Shown here: positions 45,152 to 55,658 of the stretch, piece after piece
Numbering within the stretch: the stretch's first letter is position 1
How the letters are laid out: the number at the start of each line of letters is the position of its first letter
NCBI RefSeq assembly: GCF_019059575.1
Contig: NW_024881868.1
Location: 62,001-126,000, forward strand
DNA length: 64,000 nucleotides
Direction: 5' to 3'
DNA from: Amphibalanus amphitrite
Lineage: Eukaryota; Arthropoda; Thecostraca; Balanomorpha; Balanidae
Notes under the pieces: model-generated
Told to the model about the DNA's origin: nothing
Seen by the model: the letters and a program-made list of their open reading frames with translations, nothing else
Databases searched by the model: none
Translations under genes and position numbers: made by a program

Positions 45152-46503
45152 CACGGTTCGTCGGAAGGTCATCTCAGGCTCAAAAGAAACGGTATATACC
45201 ATTCGAAAGCTTACGGTGAGCTGAATCCAAAAATGTATTTTTTATCAAAATCGATCGATGGCCTTTTTTGAAAATTGCGTTTTTCTAAAAACTTAATAAT
45301 CTTTTATTCAACGGGCTGTCCCGGACATTCTTGAAAACATAAACATGTATTTTTGAGTTCCAGTGAAAGCTGAACGCCAAAAGAACAACATTTAGCGAAG
45401 CAATATTTCCAAACATTAATATGCGTCTCCCACAGCCGAAAATAAGGCGCAATCACACAGCTCAGTGTCACGATGGACCAAAGTCAGCCACACAGAAGCG
45501 TGAAATGACCCTTATCGACTCGCAGACCCGGCGCTCTCGGCCCGCCTGACCGGCCACGGAAAGAACGTTCGGCTCTCGTTCTACTAAACAAATGTCAAAG
45601 TTGTCAGTTTAACTGTCCACATCGCTATTAAAGCTATTCAGGATACCTGTGAAGAAAATTCATTGTTCTGTCATCTTCACATCATGCATTAATTTGCATC
45701 TGTTCATGTCTACTTCGCTCAATTGAGCTTGGTATCATGCCCATATAAGGAAAATTGGCCGCGCTGAAATGTCAGAGGCTGCACCGGCCTCAGCTCGGGT
45801 GGAGTGGGGGTAGCGCCCGGCGGGGCAGGGTAACCTTTGACCGGTCGCACGGCCGAGCAGCTGTCACCAGTACAGCCTCTGACAGTGAAACCCCGCTCAC
45901 TTCCCCTGCGCGGGCACTGATCGCAGCTGGATGGAACAAAACATGTATAAGAAAAATGTAAATGAAAGCATGTTGTAAATCAAGCAGAACAATGAATTTT
46001 CTTCACAGGTATCCTGAGTAACTTTAATAGCGATGTGGACAGTTAAAGTGGCAAATATTACATTTGCTTAGTAGAACGAGAGCCGAACGTTCTTTCCGTG
46101 GCCGGTCAGGCGGGCCGAGAGCGCCGGGTCTGCGAGTCGATAAGGGTCATTTCACGCTTCTGTGTGGCTGACTTTGGTCCATCGTGACACTGAGATGTGT
46201 GATTGCGCCTTATTGTCGGCTGTGGGAGACGCATATTAATGTTTGGAAATATTGCTTCGCTAAATATTGTTCTTTTGGCGTTCAGCTTTCACTGGAACTC
46301 AAAAATACACGTGTATGTTTTTAAGAATGTCCGGGACAGCCCGTCGAATAAAAGATTATTAAGTTTTTACAAAAACGCAATTTTCAAAAAAGGCCATCGA
46401 TCGATTTTGATAAAAATTACATTTTTGGATTCAGCTCACCGTCAGCTTTCGAATGGTATATACCGTTTCTTTTGAGCCTGAGATGACCTTCCGACGAACC
46501 GTG
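45152..46503. mobile_element. Palindromic element with two 519-bp arms
   Basis: Arms 45152-45670 and 45985-46503 are inverted copies of equal length with few differences, around a 314-base spacer. The outer ends read CACGGTTCGTCGGAAGGTCA. The flanks are TACT on both sides (45148-45151, 46504-46507), a possible 4-bp duplication. CAC-type ends with 4 bp would allow a Chapaev-like class; without a transposase this is a guess. The spacer contains a smaller inverted pair (TGTCAGAGGCTG / CAGCCTCTGACA). Confidence 0.8.
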
Positions 46504-48243
46504 TACTGAGAACCAACACTGAAATAAATCCACCTGGGGGTGGCAGCGCCGCAGAACAGACACCCACGAGGACCAGGAGACCCACGAGCGGATCACTCGG
46601 ACTCCATTGACCTCCACCTTTGGATCGAACGGACACGAGGCGGATGACCGGGGCGAAACTAATCAGTCCGAAACACTGTGATTGAACACTGGGAGGGACG
46701 GGATATGCTCAGAGGGAAGCTGTCAACAGTGGCCGTTTACACAGCCCGCAGTTCAGCTCAATGCTGATAAATATGGGGCTGCATTCGGAAAAATAATGCA
46801 CATTTTATTGGTGAGACGAACACGCTTTCCATGCTAAGGTCATTGGTGTCAACACTTCAAAAAAAAAAACTTACATATCTGGCTTGTATTTGCGTCGTGA
46901 AAACCTCCCCCTAAATTCTGACCTTACGCTGCATGCTACGGCGGGAATGGTCAAGATAATTCAATAGGCTTATTACCTAAGCCCTGATCTGATCGCTTAA
47001 CGGTCAAGATAAATGGACAGATACCGACAATGCTATGTAAAATAGCGCCGGCAGGTGCCTCGAAATCACCGCAGCCGCAATTTGAGCGTGTTTTTCCAAC
47101 AGTATCTGAACACCATCTTCTTCATAAACAATTCCGCTTGTTTACCCTAACGCTACTTAACGCGCTAATGAATACAAAGTAATATGCGGCTTCTAATCGC
47201 GATACACATCAATTACTGCAGTGCCGTTCTGGGGTCGTGCCAGTACCTATCAGGCAGTATAGCGTACCGCATTATCTAACTATTAGAGTTATACACTATC
47301 TATTTGCTGTCAACTATAAAATGATGTACGTAAGCTATGTAGTAAATGCATAGAAGAGGTAGACAAACAGACACACAGACAGCACTGACACATAAATACG
47401 CCAGTTCCCACGTCCACCAGGCTTTCCCACCAATAACTGCACTCTGGACACTGGCGGGCCTGTCATTTTTTCGCCATAAATCACACCAGCAGTGGTCGAG
47501 ACAGAAGCCGACCTCATCCATTATATCTGTTCGGCAATGACCTCTTTACCGCTTAGAACCAACACACCCCGGCAGGCTGGTGACAGGTTCAGCAACACTG
47601 CCAACAGCGAGAGGTGACCAATAATGGCGCAGGATGTAGCTGAAGCAAGACCACCGCATTGGATATCTTAGTTGATAAGCAGATATTTTGTTTGCAGATA
47701 GGTCCTTATGTCCTGTTACTCATTTCTGCCATTATTTTTTTTTTCTCTCTCTCTCTCCTCACTCTCTCGTTCTTCCCCTCCTTCCCATATGCCATGCCGA
47801 GGTGTGCCACAATCTAAATCGTTAATATTACCAGCATTCATATATTTGTATTGCCATTACCAGTCCAACATCCAGTATTTATTTGAAGCATCAACCAAGG
47901 CCCTGCATCAACAACATCACCAACCTAGGCATCAGCGCCATTACCAATGTTCACCAATGTTACCATTCACTAACACAAAACACTGGAAGATGTAGAGAAA
48001 TGGACACAGTGATACAGCTTTGAATAAAAGCATTATGTGCTTGCTCATCAAATTCAGTAAAAGTTTGTCTAACGGCGCCACTTGGCTCGATGAATCTGCG
48101 AGATTGGAGAAGCTGATCAAACAGGGAGCGACTTGTGCGCTTGAGTCGTGAGTCACCTTTTGACGCTGCGATAAAACAGCAACAGTATGCTCGGTGGCGT
48201 AGCTAACTTGATCTCTGAGTCTTTGGGTTGATTGGGCTCCCAC

Positions 48244-48484
48244 TAGAGACGTCAATCGGATACCAACTTTTTGGTATACCTATACCAAACTGATACCAAC
48301 TTGGTATTTGGTATTTCAATGCAATAGTTGGTATTATAAATTCTCTCTTATGTAAAAGACGCTGATAATTTGGTGAAAAGTTGGTATTTCCTTCATATTG
48401 CCAGGTCGGTTCGGTTTCGGTATTGGTTTTTGTAGGGATTTGGTTTGGCATCGGTATCACGATTTTCCGTGATTGACATCACTA
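48244..48484. mobile_element. hAT-type MITE
   Basis: Ends TAGAGACGTCAATC and the complement of TAGTGATGTCAATC, flanked by a perfect 8-bp duplication GCTCCCAC (48236-48243, 48485-48492). The body is rich in GGTAT/ATACC, for example TTGGTATACCTATACCAA. At 241 bp it is non-coding. The 8-bp target and TAG-start ends fit the hAT superfamily. Confidence 0.8.
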
Positions 48485-50633
48485 GCTCCCACACGATAAT
48501 TTCCACACTTGCGTCTATCGCATTTTTCAAAGGGCTCAGCTCAAAGCCGTGAAACATCAATGCACACTTGTGCATTGAAGTTTGTGTATCGGAAATGAAA
48601 TTGACGTAAGAAACTGGTATACGAATAACATTGAATGGGCACAATATTCGCTTGTATCTAATTATACAATACTACCTAATCATTTATTGTCTAAAACCAG
48701 CTAAATCATGTGAAAATGATGAATACCTACTTGTAAGCATTTCGGAAGAAGCTCGACAGTCGACACATCCTCTGCAGTCTGCCTGCTCCTACAAATCAAG
48801 GTAAATCTCCCTATGCTTCATGTCAATGCCTACAATATTTAACCTGTCTTCTGCCACCGCATCGCCTTTCTGGCCACACGCAATCTTTTCAGCTTTGGCC
48901 ATTTTTCTGCCACCGGCGCCTTTTATCCGCCATCCATTTTACATCCATCGTCGGCAGCGATACAGCCGCCACGATATGGCAGCCGCGATATGGCAGCCGG
49001 AGGTCCATCGATGCCCACACATCAGCGCTCCAAAGGCGGCCGTCCTGTCGGCCCTCGCCGCCACGTATTGACCACATCCGGCGGGCGGCGCCGGTTAGAG
49101 AGGGACGCTCTCCGGTCAGGTGGGGGGACCGTGTATCACCAGCCCGCCTCCGTCCCCGTGACCGCCCCAGACCGTGGTCGGTCGGCTGACCATGGGCCTC
49201 ACTGGCTGATGATAGCGGACCAGTTAATTAAAGCGGCCGGGCGGCGGCCGGACGGCGGCGGCACCCGCGCCGCGCCGACCTGCCGGCTCGTTTCCGCCGC
49301 TCCAGGACCGCCCCTGTCGTGTCGGGCGTGGCCGGACGGGGACCAACGGTCATGACCTCGGCCGTCCCGGCTGCCGCGCGCTGTCGGCGGTCGCACAGCG
49401 ACGGATTTAGCAGGGAAGGCGCGGCGGCCGCCGGAACAATGGGGACGATGGGCGACGTGACGGCTCGCGGCCTCGTGGCAGTCGAGCGCTGCAGCGTGAG
49501 GGAAGAGGGGGCTGCATATCACAGCCGCTGGGGGTGGGGCGATGATCATAACCAGTACCGGAAGGGTTGCAAAGTCAGAGCGGGTAGTGCATGCAGTACC
49601 GGAAGAGGGGAGCGGCCACATCGCGTCACGACTGGTGTTCACCGGCTGGCCTCCGCTCGGCCTCGATCGGTAAAGGACAACATCCCGGTTTATAGCTCAC
49701 GAGCGGCCACGAGTGTCACCAGGAAAAGCATCAGTCTGTGAGCTACTGACTGCGGGCGGTGGAGAAGAGTCTAACCAGCAACTGTGTAGAACGAAACGGG
49801 TCCAACCAAAGATTCTTACAGGGGCCAACTGGCATGCCACGGTCGGCCTCTGTGAGCTGCGGGAGACCGCGTGCCCGAGCCCGACCGAATTCCACAGCAC
49901 ATATAAGGCACAGCTAGATCATAATCAGGCCAGGAAATCAGTCACACAGCCTGGTCTTATGACTGATTGTTTGGCGTACGGCACGCGAACGCGAACATCG
50001 CTTCACTTTGCTCTAGATCAGTCTCGTAAGTAATTCAACGCAACAGCAGGATGCAAGCGTATGCAGTATGCAGAGGGGAAAGCAATACCAAAGTCCTTAT
50101 ATCTGATCTTGATCGACATTGGAGACTCAGTTTCCACTTATTTTTCCGACTGTTTCCGTATGCAGAGGAGCCTCCGCCGGTGGCAAGCTCGGCCCGCGGC
50201 CCACTCCCCGTTATAAATGCACCCAATAAATACGCTAATGCGACGATTCTTATTCTCTACTAACTGGGCCGAGACCATTTATAAAGCGGCCGTGTTGAAA
50301 TGCCTGCGGCTCGGAATTCGCAACTGACGATGGTTAAATGCCTAGTCAGATATCGTTCCATGTGGGCAGCCCCGCCGGAAATGACAGGATGGGTAAATTA
50401 TTGTTGAACGCTGTGAAATTATCTGTGGAGCGATTTGTTGTATTGGGGCATTGGGTCTTGCAAATCACATGTTATGTTCTTGTATTTAGTATTATCATTC
50501 AGCACCTAATTGCATTGTTTCAGCTTCAGGTCTTATGTAGGATGAGTATATGTTCCTATATTGGTGCATATTGTATAATTATAAACACGTTATTTTACGC
50601 AACACGATTCGATGTGATGACGACATTTCATGT

Positions 50634-50856
50634 TGTTGCGTACTGCGCTATTGATTTAGTGTTGTATACTGCGCTGTTGATTTAGTGGCCGATTTCACTG
50701 GTCGGGTTTTACACGTCAGCGGAGTCGATGCCGGGAGGTTTGCTCGTGTGCGCGCCATTCGTGTCTGGGCTGGCGACTGGGTGGGGTTCGTGGCGGCGTT
50801 ACAATATATGAAGACTACGAGGCACAGTTGAGTGTTCGGTGGACAAGGACAGAACA
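50634..50856 (+). repeat. Left LTR
   Basis: Begins TGTTGCG and ends AGAACA, so it has TG...CA borders. A unit of about 26 bases (TACTGCGCTATTGATTTAGT) is repeated twice at its start. A TATA-like CAATATATGAAG lies near 50809. Confidence 0.93.
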
Positions 50857-50880
50857 CTTTTGGCGACGAGGATCATCATT
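50857..50880 (+). promoter_or_regulatory. Probable tRNA primer-binding site
   Basis: TGGCGACGAGGATC begins four bases after the left LTR. TGG at this place is the usual complement of a tRNA CCA end. The tRNA was not identified. Confidence 0.6.
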
Positions 50881-50891
50881 AGGACTGCACT

Positions 50892-53800
50892 ATGGCGGCG
50901 CTTCAACCTCCTGCGCAGTTCACGCCCGGTGAGAATTTCGAACGATGGCTGCGAGGGGTGGAATTTTATTTGGTGGCAGTAGACATAACATCGCCGGAGA
51001 GAAAAGCTGCCGTTTTACAAACGCTCATGGGGCTGGAAGTGCAGGAGATCGTTCGCACCCTCCCACAACCTTCTGGTCTGCCCCGCTCTGCAGACGAGTA
51101 TAAGCTCCTAACTGAGAAGTTGAAGGCTCATTTTCAACCAATGGTAAACGTCACCTATGAAAAGGCAATCGTGCATGATATGTTCCGGAAGGAGGGGGAG
51201 AAGTTTGATGCGTTTATAACTCGCTTGCGTTTGCAAGCAGATCGATGTGGGTATGATTTGGTGGCGAGAGAGACTGTCGTCCTGGAATGTGCTGTTGCCA
51301 GGTGCAAGGACCCGGAGCTGCAGAAGAGGTTTTTTGCAGATCCACACCTGACGCTACAAAAGGCTGTGGAAATGGCCCAACACCTGGAGGTAACCAGAAC
51401 CCAGCTGGAGGACCTCAGCAGGCCAGGACTTCACTTCAGCCAGGTGGCACCACAGCAGCTGCATCTCGCCCGGTCTACATCCACGGTGAGGTGTCAAAGA
51501 TGTAACAGTCGGAGGCACCAGGCCAGTCAGTGTCCTTTCAGGACCCAAAGTTGCTTCAATTGTTCAAAAGTGGGACATACTCAGTCGGTCTGTCAGTCTA
51601 AGCAGTTGCCAAAGAAGTCTGCGGTTGTGTCTGGCCAGCCAACCAAGTGCAGTAGATGTCTGGGAACATCCCACCAGCCGACTCACTGTCCCTTCAAGAA
51701 GTCGGCTTGCTTTGCGTGTGGGAGGATTGGTCATACTCGAGCTGCTTGTAGGATCAACCATCCACAAACCACCCAGACGTCTCATTTTGTGGAACCCGAC
51801 ACTGAAGTGTATGAATTGTTTGGACTTGCCCATGTTGGCCAGGAGATGTGTGTCTCTGAACCTGCCTCCAGCCTGCCCGGCACCGCCATGAATCTGCCCA
51901 GCCCAGCAGTGAGCCTGCCCAGCCCAGCCGTGAGCCCGCCCAGCCCAGCCGTGAGCCCGCCCAGCCCAGCCGTGAGCCCGCCCAGCCCAGCCGTGAGCCC
52001 GCCCAGCCCAGCCGTGAGCCCACCCAGCCCAGCGGTGAGCCCGCCCAGCCCAGCGGTGAGCCCGCCCAGCCCAGCGGTGAGACCGCCCAGCACAGAGGTG
52101 AGCCTGCCTTGCCCTGCCTCCACCGCCAGCCCGCCCTGCCCTGCCGTCGCTGCCGCCACTGCCGGCCCGCCCTGCCCTGCCGCTGCTGCCGCCTGCCCGC
52201 CCTGCCCTGCTGCTGCCGCCTGCCCGCCCTGCCATGCCGCCTGCCCGCCCTGCCCTGCCGCTGCCGCCGCCGCCAGCCCGCCCGGCTCTGCCGCTGCTGC
52301 CAGCCCGCCCTGCCCTGCCGCCGCTGCCAGTCCGCCTGGTGCTGTTGCATCTGCTGGCCTATCTGATTGTGCAGCCACCGCCTTCAGCCTGCCCCGCCAA
52401 GCCCCAGCTGCTGCTGTTGCCAGACCGTATAAAGTGGATGTATGTGTCAATGGTGTTCCACTGACCATGGAGGTGGACACTGGAGCTTCTTGTAGTCTCA
52501 TCAGTCATGATCAGTACTGTGCGCTGTGGCCTGACCTGTCTGCCCGACCGCCCCTGGTGTGCTCTGGCCGTCGCCTGTTGACGTACATGAGAGAGGAGGT
52601 CCCTATTGAGGGAGTGGCTGAGGTCCAGGTGTCCTACCAGGGTCAGACAGCTCAGCTGCAGCTGTTGGTTGTGGGACAACCTGGGCCCGCCCTGCTGGGA
52701 CGTGATTGGTTACAAGTGATTCGTCTTGACTGGCAGTCCCTGTGCATGATTGGCTCTGAGGAGTGCCTCCCCGGTGATGCCCAGTCGCTGTTACATAGTC
52801 TGAAGAAGATGGAGCTGGAGTTCCCAGATGTGTTTAGCCCTGGTTTGGGTTGCTACAAACCTCGTAAGGTCTCGCTTCAGGTGGACCCGTCAGCGCCAGC
52901 CAAGTTCTACAAGCACCGCCCGCCTCCGCTGGCGTTGAAGAAGGACATCGAAGATGAGCTGGACCGTCAGGTGCAGCTGGGTATTCTGCGCCCTGTTCCG
53001 ACTTCTGAGTGGGCGGCACCCGTCGTCCCAGTGAAGAAGTCTGACGGTAGTATACGCCTGTGCGGTAGCTATGATTTGACGGTTAATACTGCCACGTCTC
53101 TGGAGTCGTACCCACTGCCCCGGACAGAGGAGCTGTTTGCGGTTTTGTCAGGAGGCCGTTACTTTACCAAGATTGATTTGCGCGAAGCTTATCTACAGTT
53201 GGAACTTGATAGCCAGAGTCAGATGTATACTACCATTAACACACACAAGGGCCTGTTCTGTGTCACTCGCCTAGCTTTTGGTATCAAATCTGCAGTCGCC
53301 ATTTTTCAAAGGGAAATGGAAACTTTGTTGGCGGGTGTGCCTCATACTGCAGTGTTTTTGGATGACCTTTGTGTCACAGGAAAGACGCCGGCTGAACACC
53401 TGTCGAACGTGAGGGAGGTGCTGCAACGTCTCTCTGATGCCGGCCTCAAGATCAACGTGAGGAAGACGACCTGGTTGGCGCGTGAAGTGTGCTACCTGGG
53501 TCACCGCATCTCGTCCGCCGGAATTCAGCCGTCCGACGACAAAGTGAGCGCCGTGATGTCTGCTCCTGAGCCCAAGAACCTGCCAGAGTTGAGAGCCTAC
53601 CTCGGCCTACTGCAATACTACAGCCGATTCCTGCCGCGCCTAAGTACAGTTGCTGCTCCGCTGTACAATTTAGGTAAGAAAGATGCCCCTTGGGTATGGG
53701 GTCCAAGTCAACAGTCGAGCTTCCAAGAGACTAAACGCCTGCTCTGCTCTGCCCCAGTTTTGTGCCACTATCAGCAGAGTCTCCCGCTAGTGCTCACTAC

Positions 53801-55358
53801 TGATGCCAGCCCGGAGGGTGTTGCGGCTGTTCTGAGCCACCCAGATGCCAGATCAGGAGCTGACCGTCCCATAGCATATGCTAGCCGCCGTTTGTCTGCC
53901 GCCGAACGCAATTACAGCCAGCTAGACAAGGAAGCTTTGGGTGTAGTTTTTGGCATTGTGAAGTTTCACCAATATTTGTATGGCCGCCGATTTGTTGTAA
54001 AAACTGACCACAAGCCGTTGTTGGGATTGTTGAGCCCACACAAGTCTCTGCCGCAGGTGGTGTCGCCGAGGATGGTCCGCTGGAAGCTGACCCTGACCGG
54101 CTACGATTTCGATCTGAAGTACGTTCCAGGGAAGGAGATCAGCAACGCGGATGGCCTCAGCCGCCTGCCGGCTCCGTTCTGCCCGCCGGACCCGCCGCCG
54201 CCGGCCGAGGTGGTACAGATGCTGGACGCCGCGGAGAGTCTGGTCTCGGTCGCTCAGCTTCAGGCCGCCACCCGTCGAGACCCCGCTGTTTCCGCCGCGT
54301 ACATCTTTACTCGTGATGGATGGCCCGAGGTCTGTCCCAGAGATGAGTTATCATTCTTTTTCAACCACCGTCATGAGTTGAGCATCGAGAATGGTTGTTT
54401 GTTGTGGGGTTTACGAGTTGTCGTGCCTACTCAGCTGAGAAGTCGCGTCCTGTCTCTGTTGCACAGTGGCCATCCTGGAATGACGGCGATGAAGCAGCTC
54501 GCCCGGAGCGTCGTCTGGTGGCCGGGACTGGACGGCCAGATTGAGGACCGAGTAAGGGCGTGTCAGGCGTGTCAGGCGGACAAAGGTAAGGTACCAGTGG
54601 TACCTTTGAAACCCTGGATATTCCCCACCGAGCCGTGGAGCAGAATTCATGTTGATTTTGCCGGCCCCGTGGAGGGGAAGATGCTTTTAATAGTTGTGGA
54701 TTCGTTCACCAAATGGCTTGAAGTGTTTGTTACGAGCTCAACAAGTTCAACATGTGTGATTGAAAACCTTCGCAAGTGTTTTTCTGTTTTTGGATTACCG
54801 TTAGTCCTTGTGTCAGACAACGGCACCTGCTTTACGAGTGAACAGTTTAAGTTGTTCTTGTCTGAGAATGGTATCCGGCACGTCTGTAGCCCGCCGCGTC
54901 ATCCCGCCTCCAATGGCCAGGCTGAGGCTTTGGTGAAAGTCGTAAAATCGGCGTTGAAGAGGAGGACTGAAGGAAGTCTCCAGACAAAACTGTCGCGTTT
55001 TCTTTTCACCTACAGGAATTCGCCACAGTCGACAACGGGGCGAGCTCCGGCTGAGCTGATGTTCGGCCGAGCGCTGCGTACTCCACTGCAGTCGCTGCGC
55101 CCGAGTCTGCGCTCCACCGTGGAGGCCCGTCAGTCTGCCATGAAGGACGTCCACGACCGCCGCGCCCGACCGCGCGATTTCCGCGTCGGGGACGCCGTCT
55201 GGGTTGAAGAGTGTCAGGGCTTCGCCCGCCGATGGGTCCCCGCGGTGGTCTCGAACGGCAGTGGTGTAATGGTGGACGTTCGCCTCGAGGACGGCCGCGC
55301 CTTCACCCGTCATGCTGACCAAATTCGTCCGGCCCATGTCGTCGCGGGTCACCCCTAG
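50892..55358 (+). CDS. Gag-Pol polyprotein of the Ty3/Gypsy element
   Basis: One frame of 1,488 residues. Residues 1-190 are a Gag region. Four CX2CX4HX4C zinc knuckles follow at 201-214, 221-234, 253-266 and 273-286. About 330-510 is a Pro/Ser/Ala/Cys-rich repeat region. The aspartic protease has DTGA at 529-532. Reverse transcriptase has D762 (KIDL) and FLDD at 822-825. RNase H has D971 (TDAS), KEAL and KTDHKPL. Integrase has a HSGH...CQAC zinc site near 1190-1222 and catalytic D1255, D1309 and E1345 (D-x35-E), then a GPY/F-like tail. There is no gag/pol frameshift or internal stop. Some reverse transcriptase positions differ from the usual consensus: LAFGIKSAVAIFQ, where prolines are usual, and CGSYD, where CGDY is usual. 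Confidence 0.95.
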   Translation: MAALQPPAQFTPGENFERWLRGVEFYLVAVDITSPERKAAVLQTLMGLEVQEIVRTLPQPSGLPRSADEYKLLTEKLKAHFQPMVNVTYEKAIVHDMFRKEGEKFDAFITRLRLQADRCGYDLVARETVVLECAVARCKDPELQKRFFADPHLTLQKAVEMAQHLEVTRTQLEDLSRPGLHFSQVAPQQLHLARSTSTVRCQRCNSRRHQASQCPFRTQSCFNCSKVGHTQSVCQSKQLPKKSAVVSGQPTKCSRCLGTSHQPTHCPFKKSACFACGRIGHTRAACRINHPQTTQTSHFVEPDTEVYELFGLAHVGQEMCVSEPASSLPGTAMNLPSPAVSLPSPAVSPPSPAVSPPSPAVSPPSPAVSPPSPAVSPPSPAVSPPSPAVSPPSPAVRPPSTEVSLPCPASTASPPCPAVAAATAGPPCPAAAAACPPCPAAAACPPCHAACPPCPAAAAAASPPGSAAAASPPCPAAAASPPGAVASAGLSDCAATAFSLPRQAPAAAVARPYKVDVCVNGVPLTMEVDTGASCSLISHDQYCALWPDLSARPPLVCSGRRLLTYMREEVPIEGVAEVQVSYQGQTAQLQLLVVGQPGPALLGRDWLQVIRLDWQSLCMIGSEECLPGDAQSLLHSLKKMELEFPDVFSPGLGCYKPRKVSLQVDPSAPAKFYKHRPPPLALKKDIEDELDRQVQLGILRPVPTSEWAAPVVPVKKSDGSIRLCGSYDLTVNTATSLESYPLPRTEELFAVLSGGRYFTKIDLREAYLQLELDSQSQMYTTINTHKGLFCVTRLAFGIKSAVAIFQREMETLLAGVPHTAVFLDDLCVTGKTPAEHLSNVREVLQRLSDAGLKINVRKTTWLAREVCYLGHRISSAGIQPSDDKVSAVMSAPEPKNLPELRAYLGLLQYYSRFLPRLSTVAAPLYNLGKKDAPWVWGPSQQSSFQETKRLLCSAPVLCHYQQSLPLVLTTDASPEGVAAVLSHPDARSGADRPIAYASRRLSAAERNYSQLDKEALGVVFGIVKFHQYLYGRRFVVKTDHKPLLGLLSPHKSLPQVVSPRMVRWKLTLTGYDFDLKYVPGKEISNADGLSRLPAPFCPPDPPPPAEVVQMLDAAESLVSVAQLQAATRRDPAVSAAYIFTRDGWPEVCPRDELSFFFNHRHELSIENGCLLWGLRVVVPTQLRSRVLSLLHSGHPGMTAMKQLARSVVWWPGLDGQIEDRVRACQACQADKGKVPVVPLKPWIFPTEPWSRIHVDFAGPVEGKMLLIVVDSFTKWLEVFVTSSTSSTCVIENLRKCFSVFGLPLVLVSDNGTCFTSEQFKLFLSENGIRHVCSPPRHPASNGQAEALVKVVKSALKRRTEGSLQTKLSRFLFTYRNSPQSTTGRAPAELMFGRALRTPLQSLRPSLRSTVEARQSAMKDVHDRRARPRDFRVGDAVWVEECQGFARRWVPAVVSNGSGVMVDVRLEDGRAFTRHADQIRPAHVVAGHP
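51897..52100 (+). repeat. 21-bp minisatellite inside gag-pol
   Basis: Nine or so in-frame copies of a 21-bp unit, encoding SPAVSPP repeats. A second low-complexity Cys/Pro/Ala stretch follows to about 52350. It lies between the zinc knuckles and the protease. Confidence 0.9.
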
Positions 55359-55435
55359 ACCGCTGCAGTGGTGCCCCCTACCGAGTTACGGTGCTGAATC
55401 GTGGCGTGGGTATACTTCTTGCCTGTGGGGAGGAG

Positions 55436-55658
55436 TGTTGCGTACTGCGCTATTGATTTAGTGTTGTATACTGCGCTGTTGATTTAGTGGCCGATTTCAC
55501 TGGTCGGGTTTTACACGTCAGCGGAGTCGATGCCGGGAGGTTTGCTCGTGTGCGCGCCATTCGTGTCTGGGCTGGCGACTGGGTGGGGTTCGTGGCGGCG
55601 TTACAATATATGAAGACTACGAGGCACAGTTGAGTGTTCGGTGGACAAGGACAGAACA
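55436..55658 (+). repeat. Right LTR
   Basis: Same length (223 bp) and, by eye, the same sequence as the left LTR. Followed by CATGT, the target duplication. Confidence 0.93.

Larger units (their letters stand above)
50634..55658 (+). mobile_element. Intact Ty3/Gypsy LTR retrotransposon
   Basis: A complete 5,025-bp element: two 223-bp LTRs that look identical, a 5-bp target duplication CATGT (50629-50633, 55659-55663), a likely primer-binding region just inside the left LTR, one long gag-pol frame, and a polypurine tract (GGGGAGGAG, 55427-55435) next to the right LTR. Identical LTRs and an open frame mean a recent insertion. Domain order protease, reverse transcriptase, RNase H, integrase defines Ty3/Gypsy; the single frame and multiple zinc knuckles recall Mag-type elements. 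No envelope frame follows. Confidence 0.95.

Noticed and set aside
48990..49741. CpG-rich overlapping frames on both strands
   Set aside because: No domain, signal or splice pattern. Long frames are expected in GC-rich sequence.
51564..52501. Long antisense frames opposite gag-pol
   Set aside because: They lie over the low-complexity repeat of gag-pol and encode only Gly/Ala/Trp/Arg repeats.
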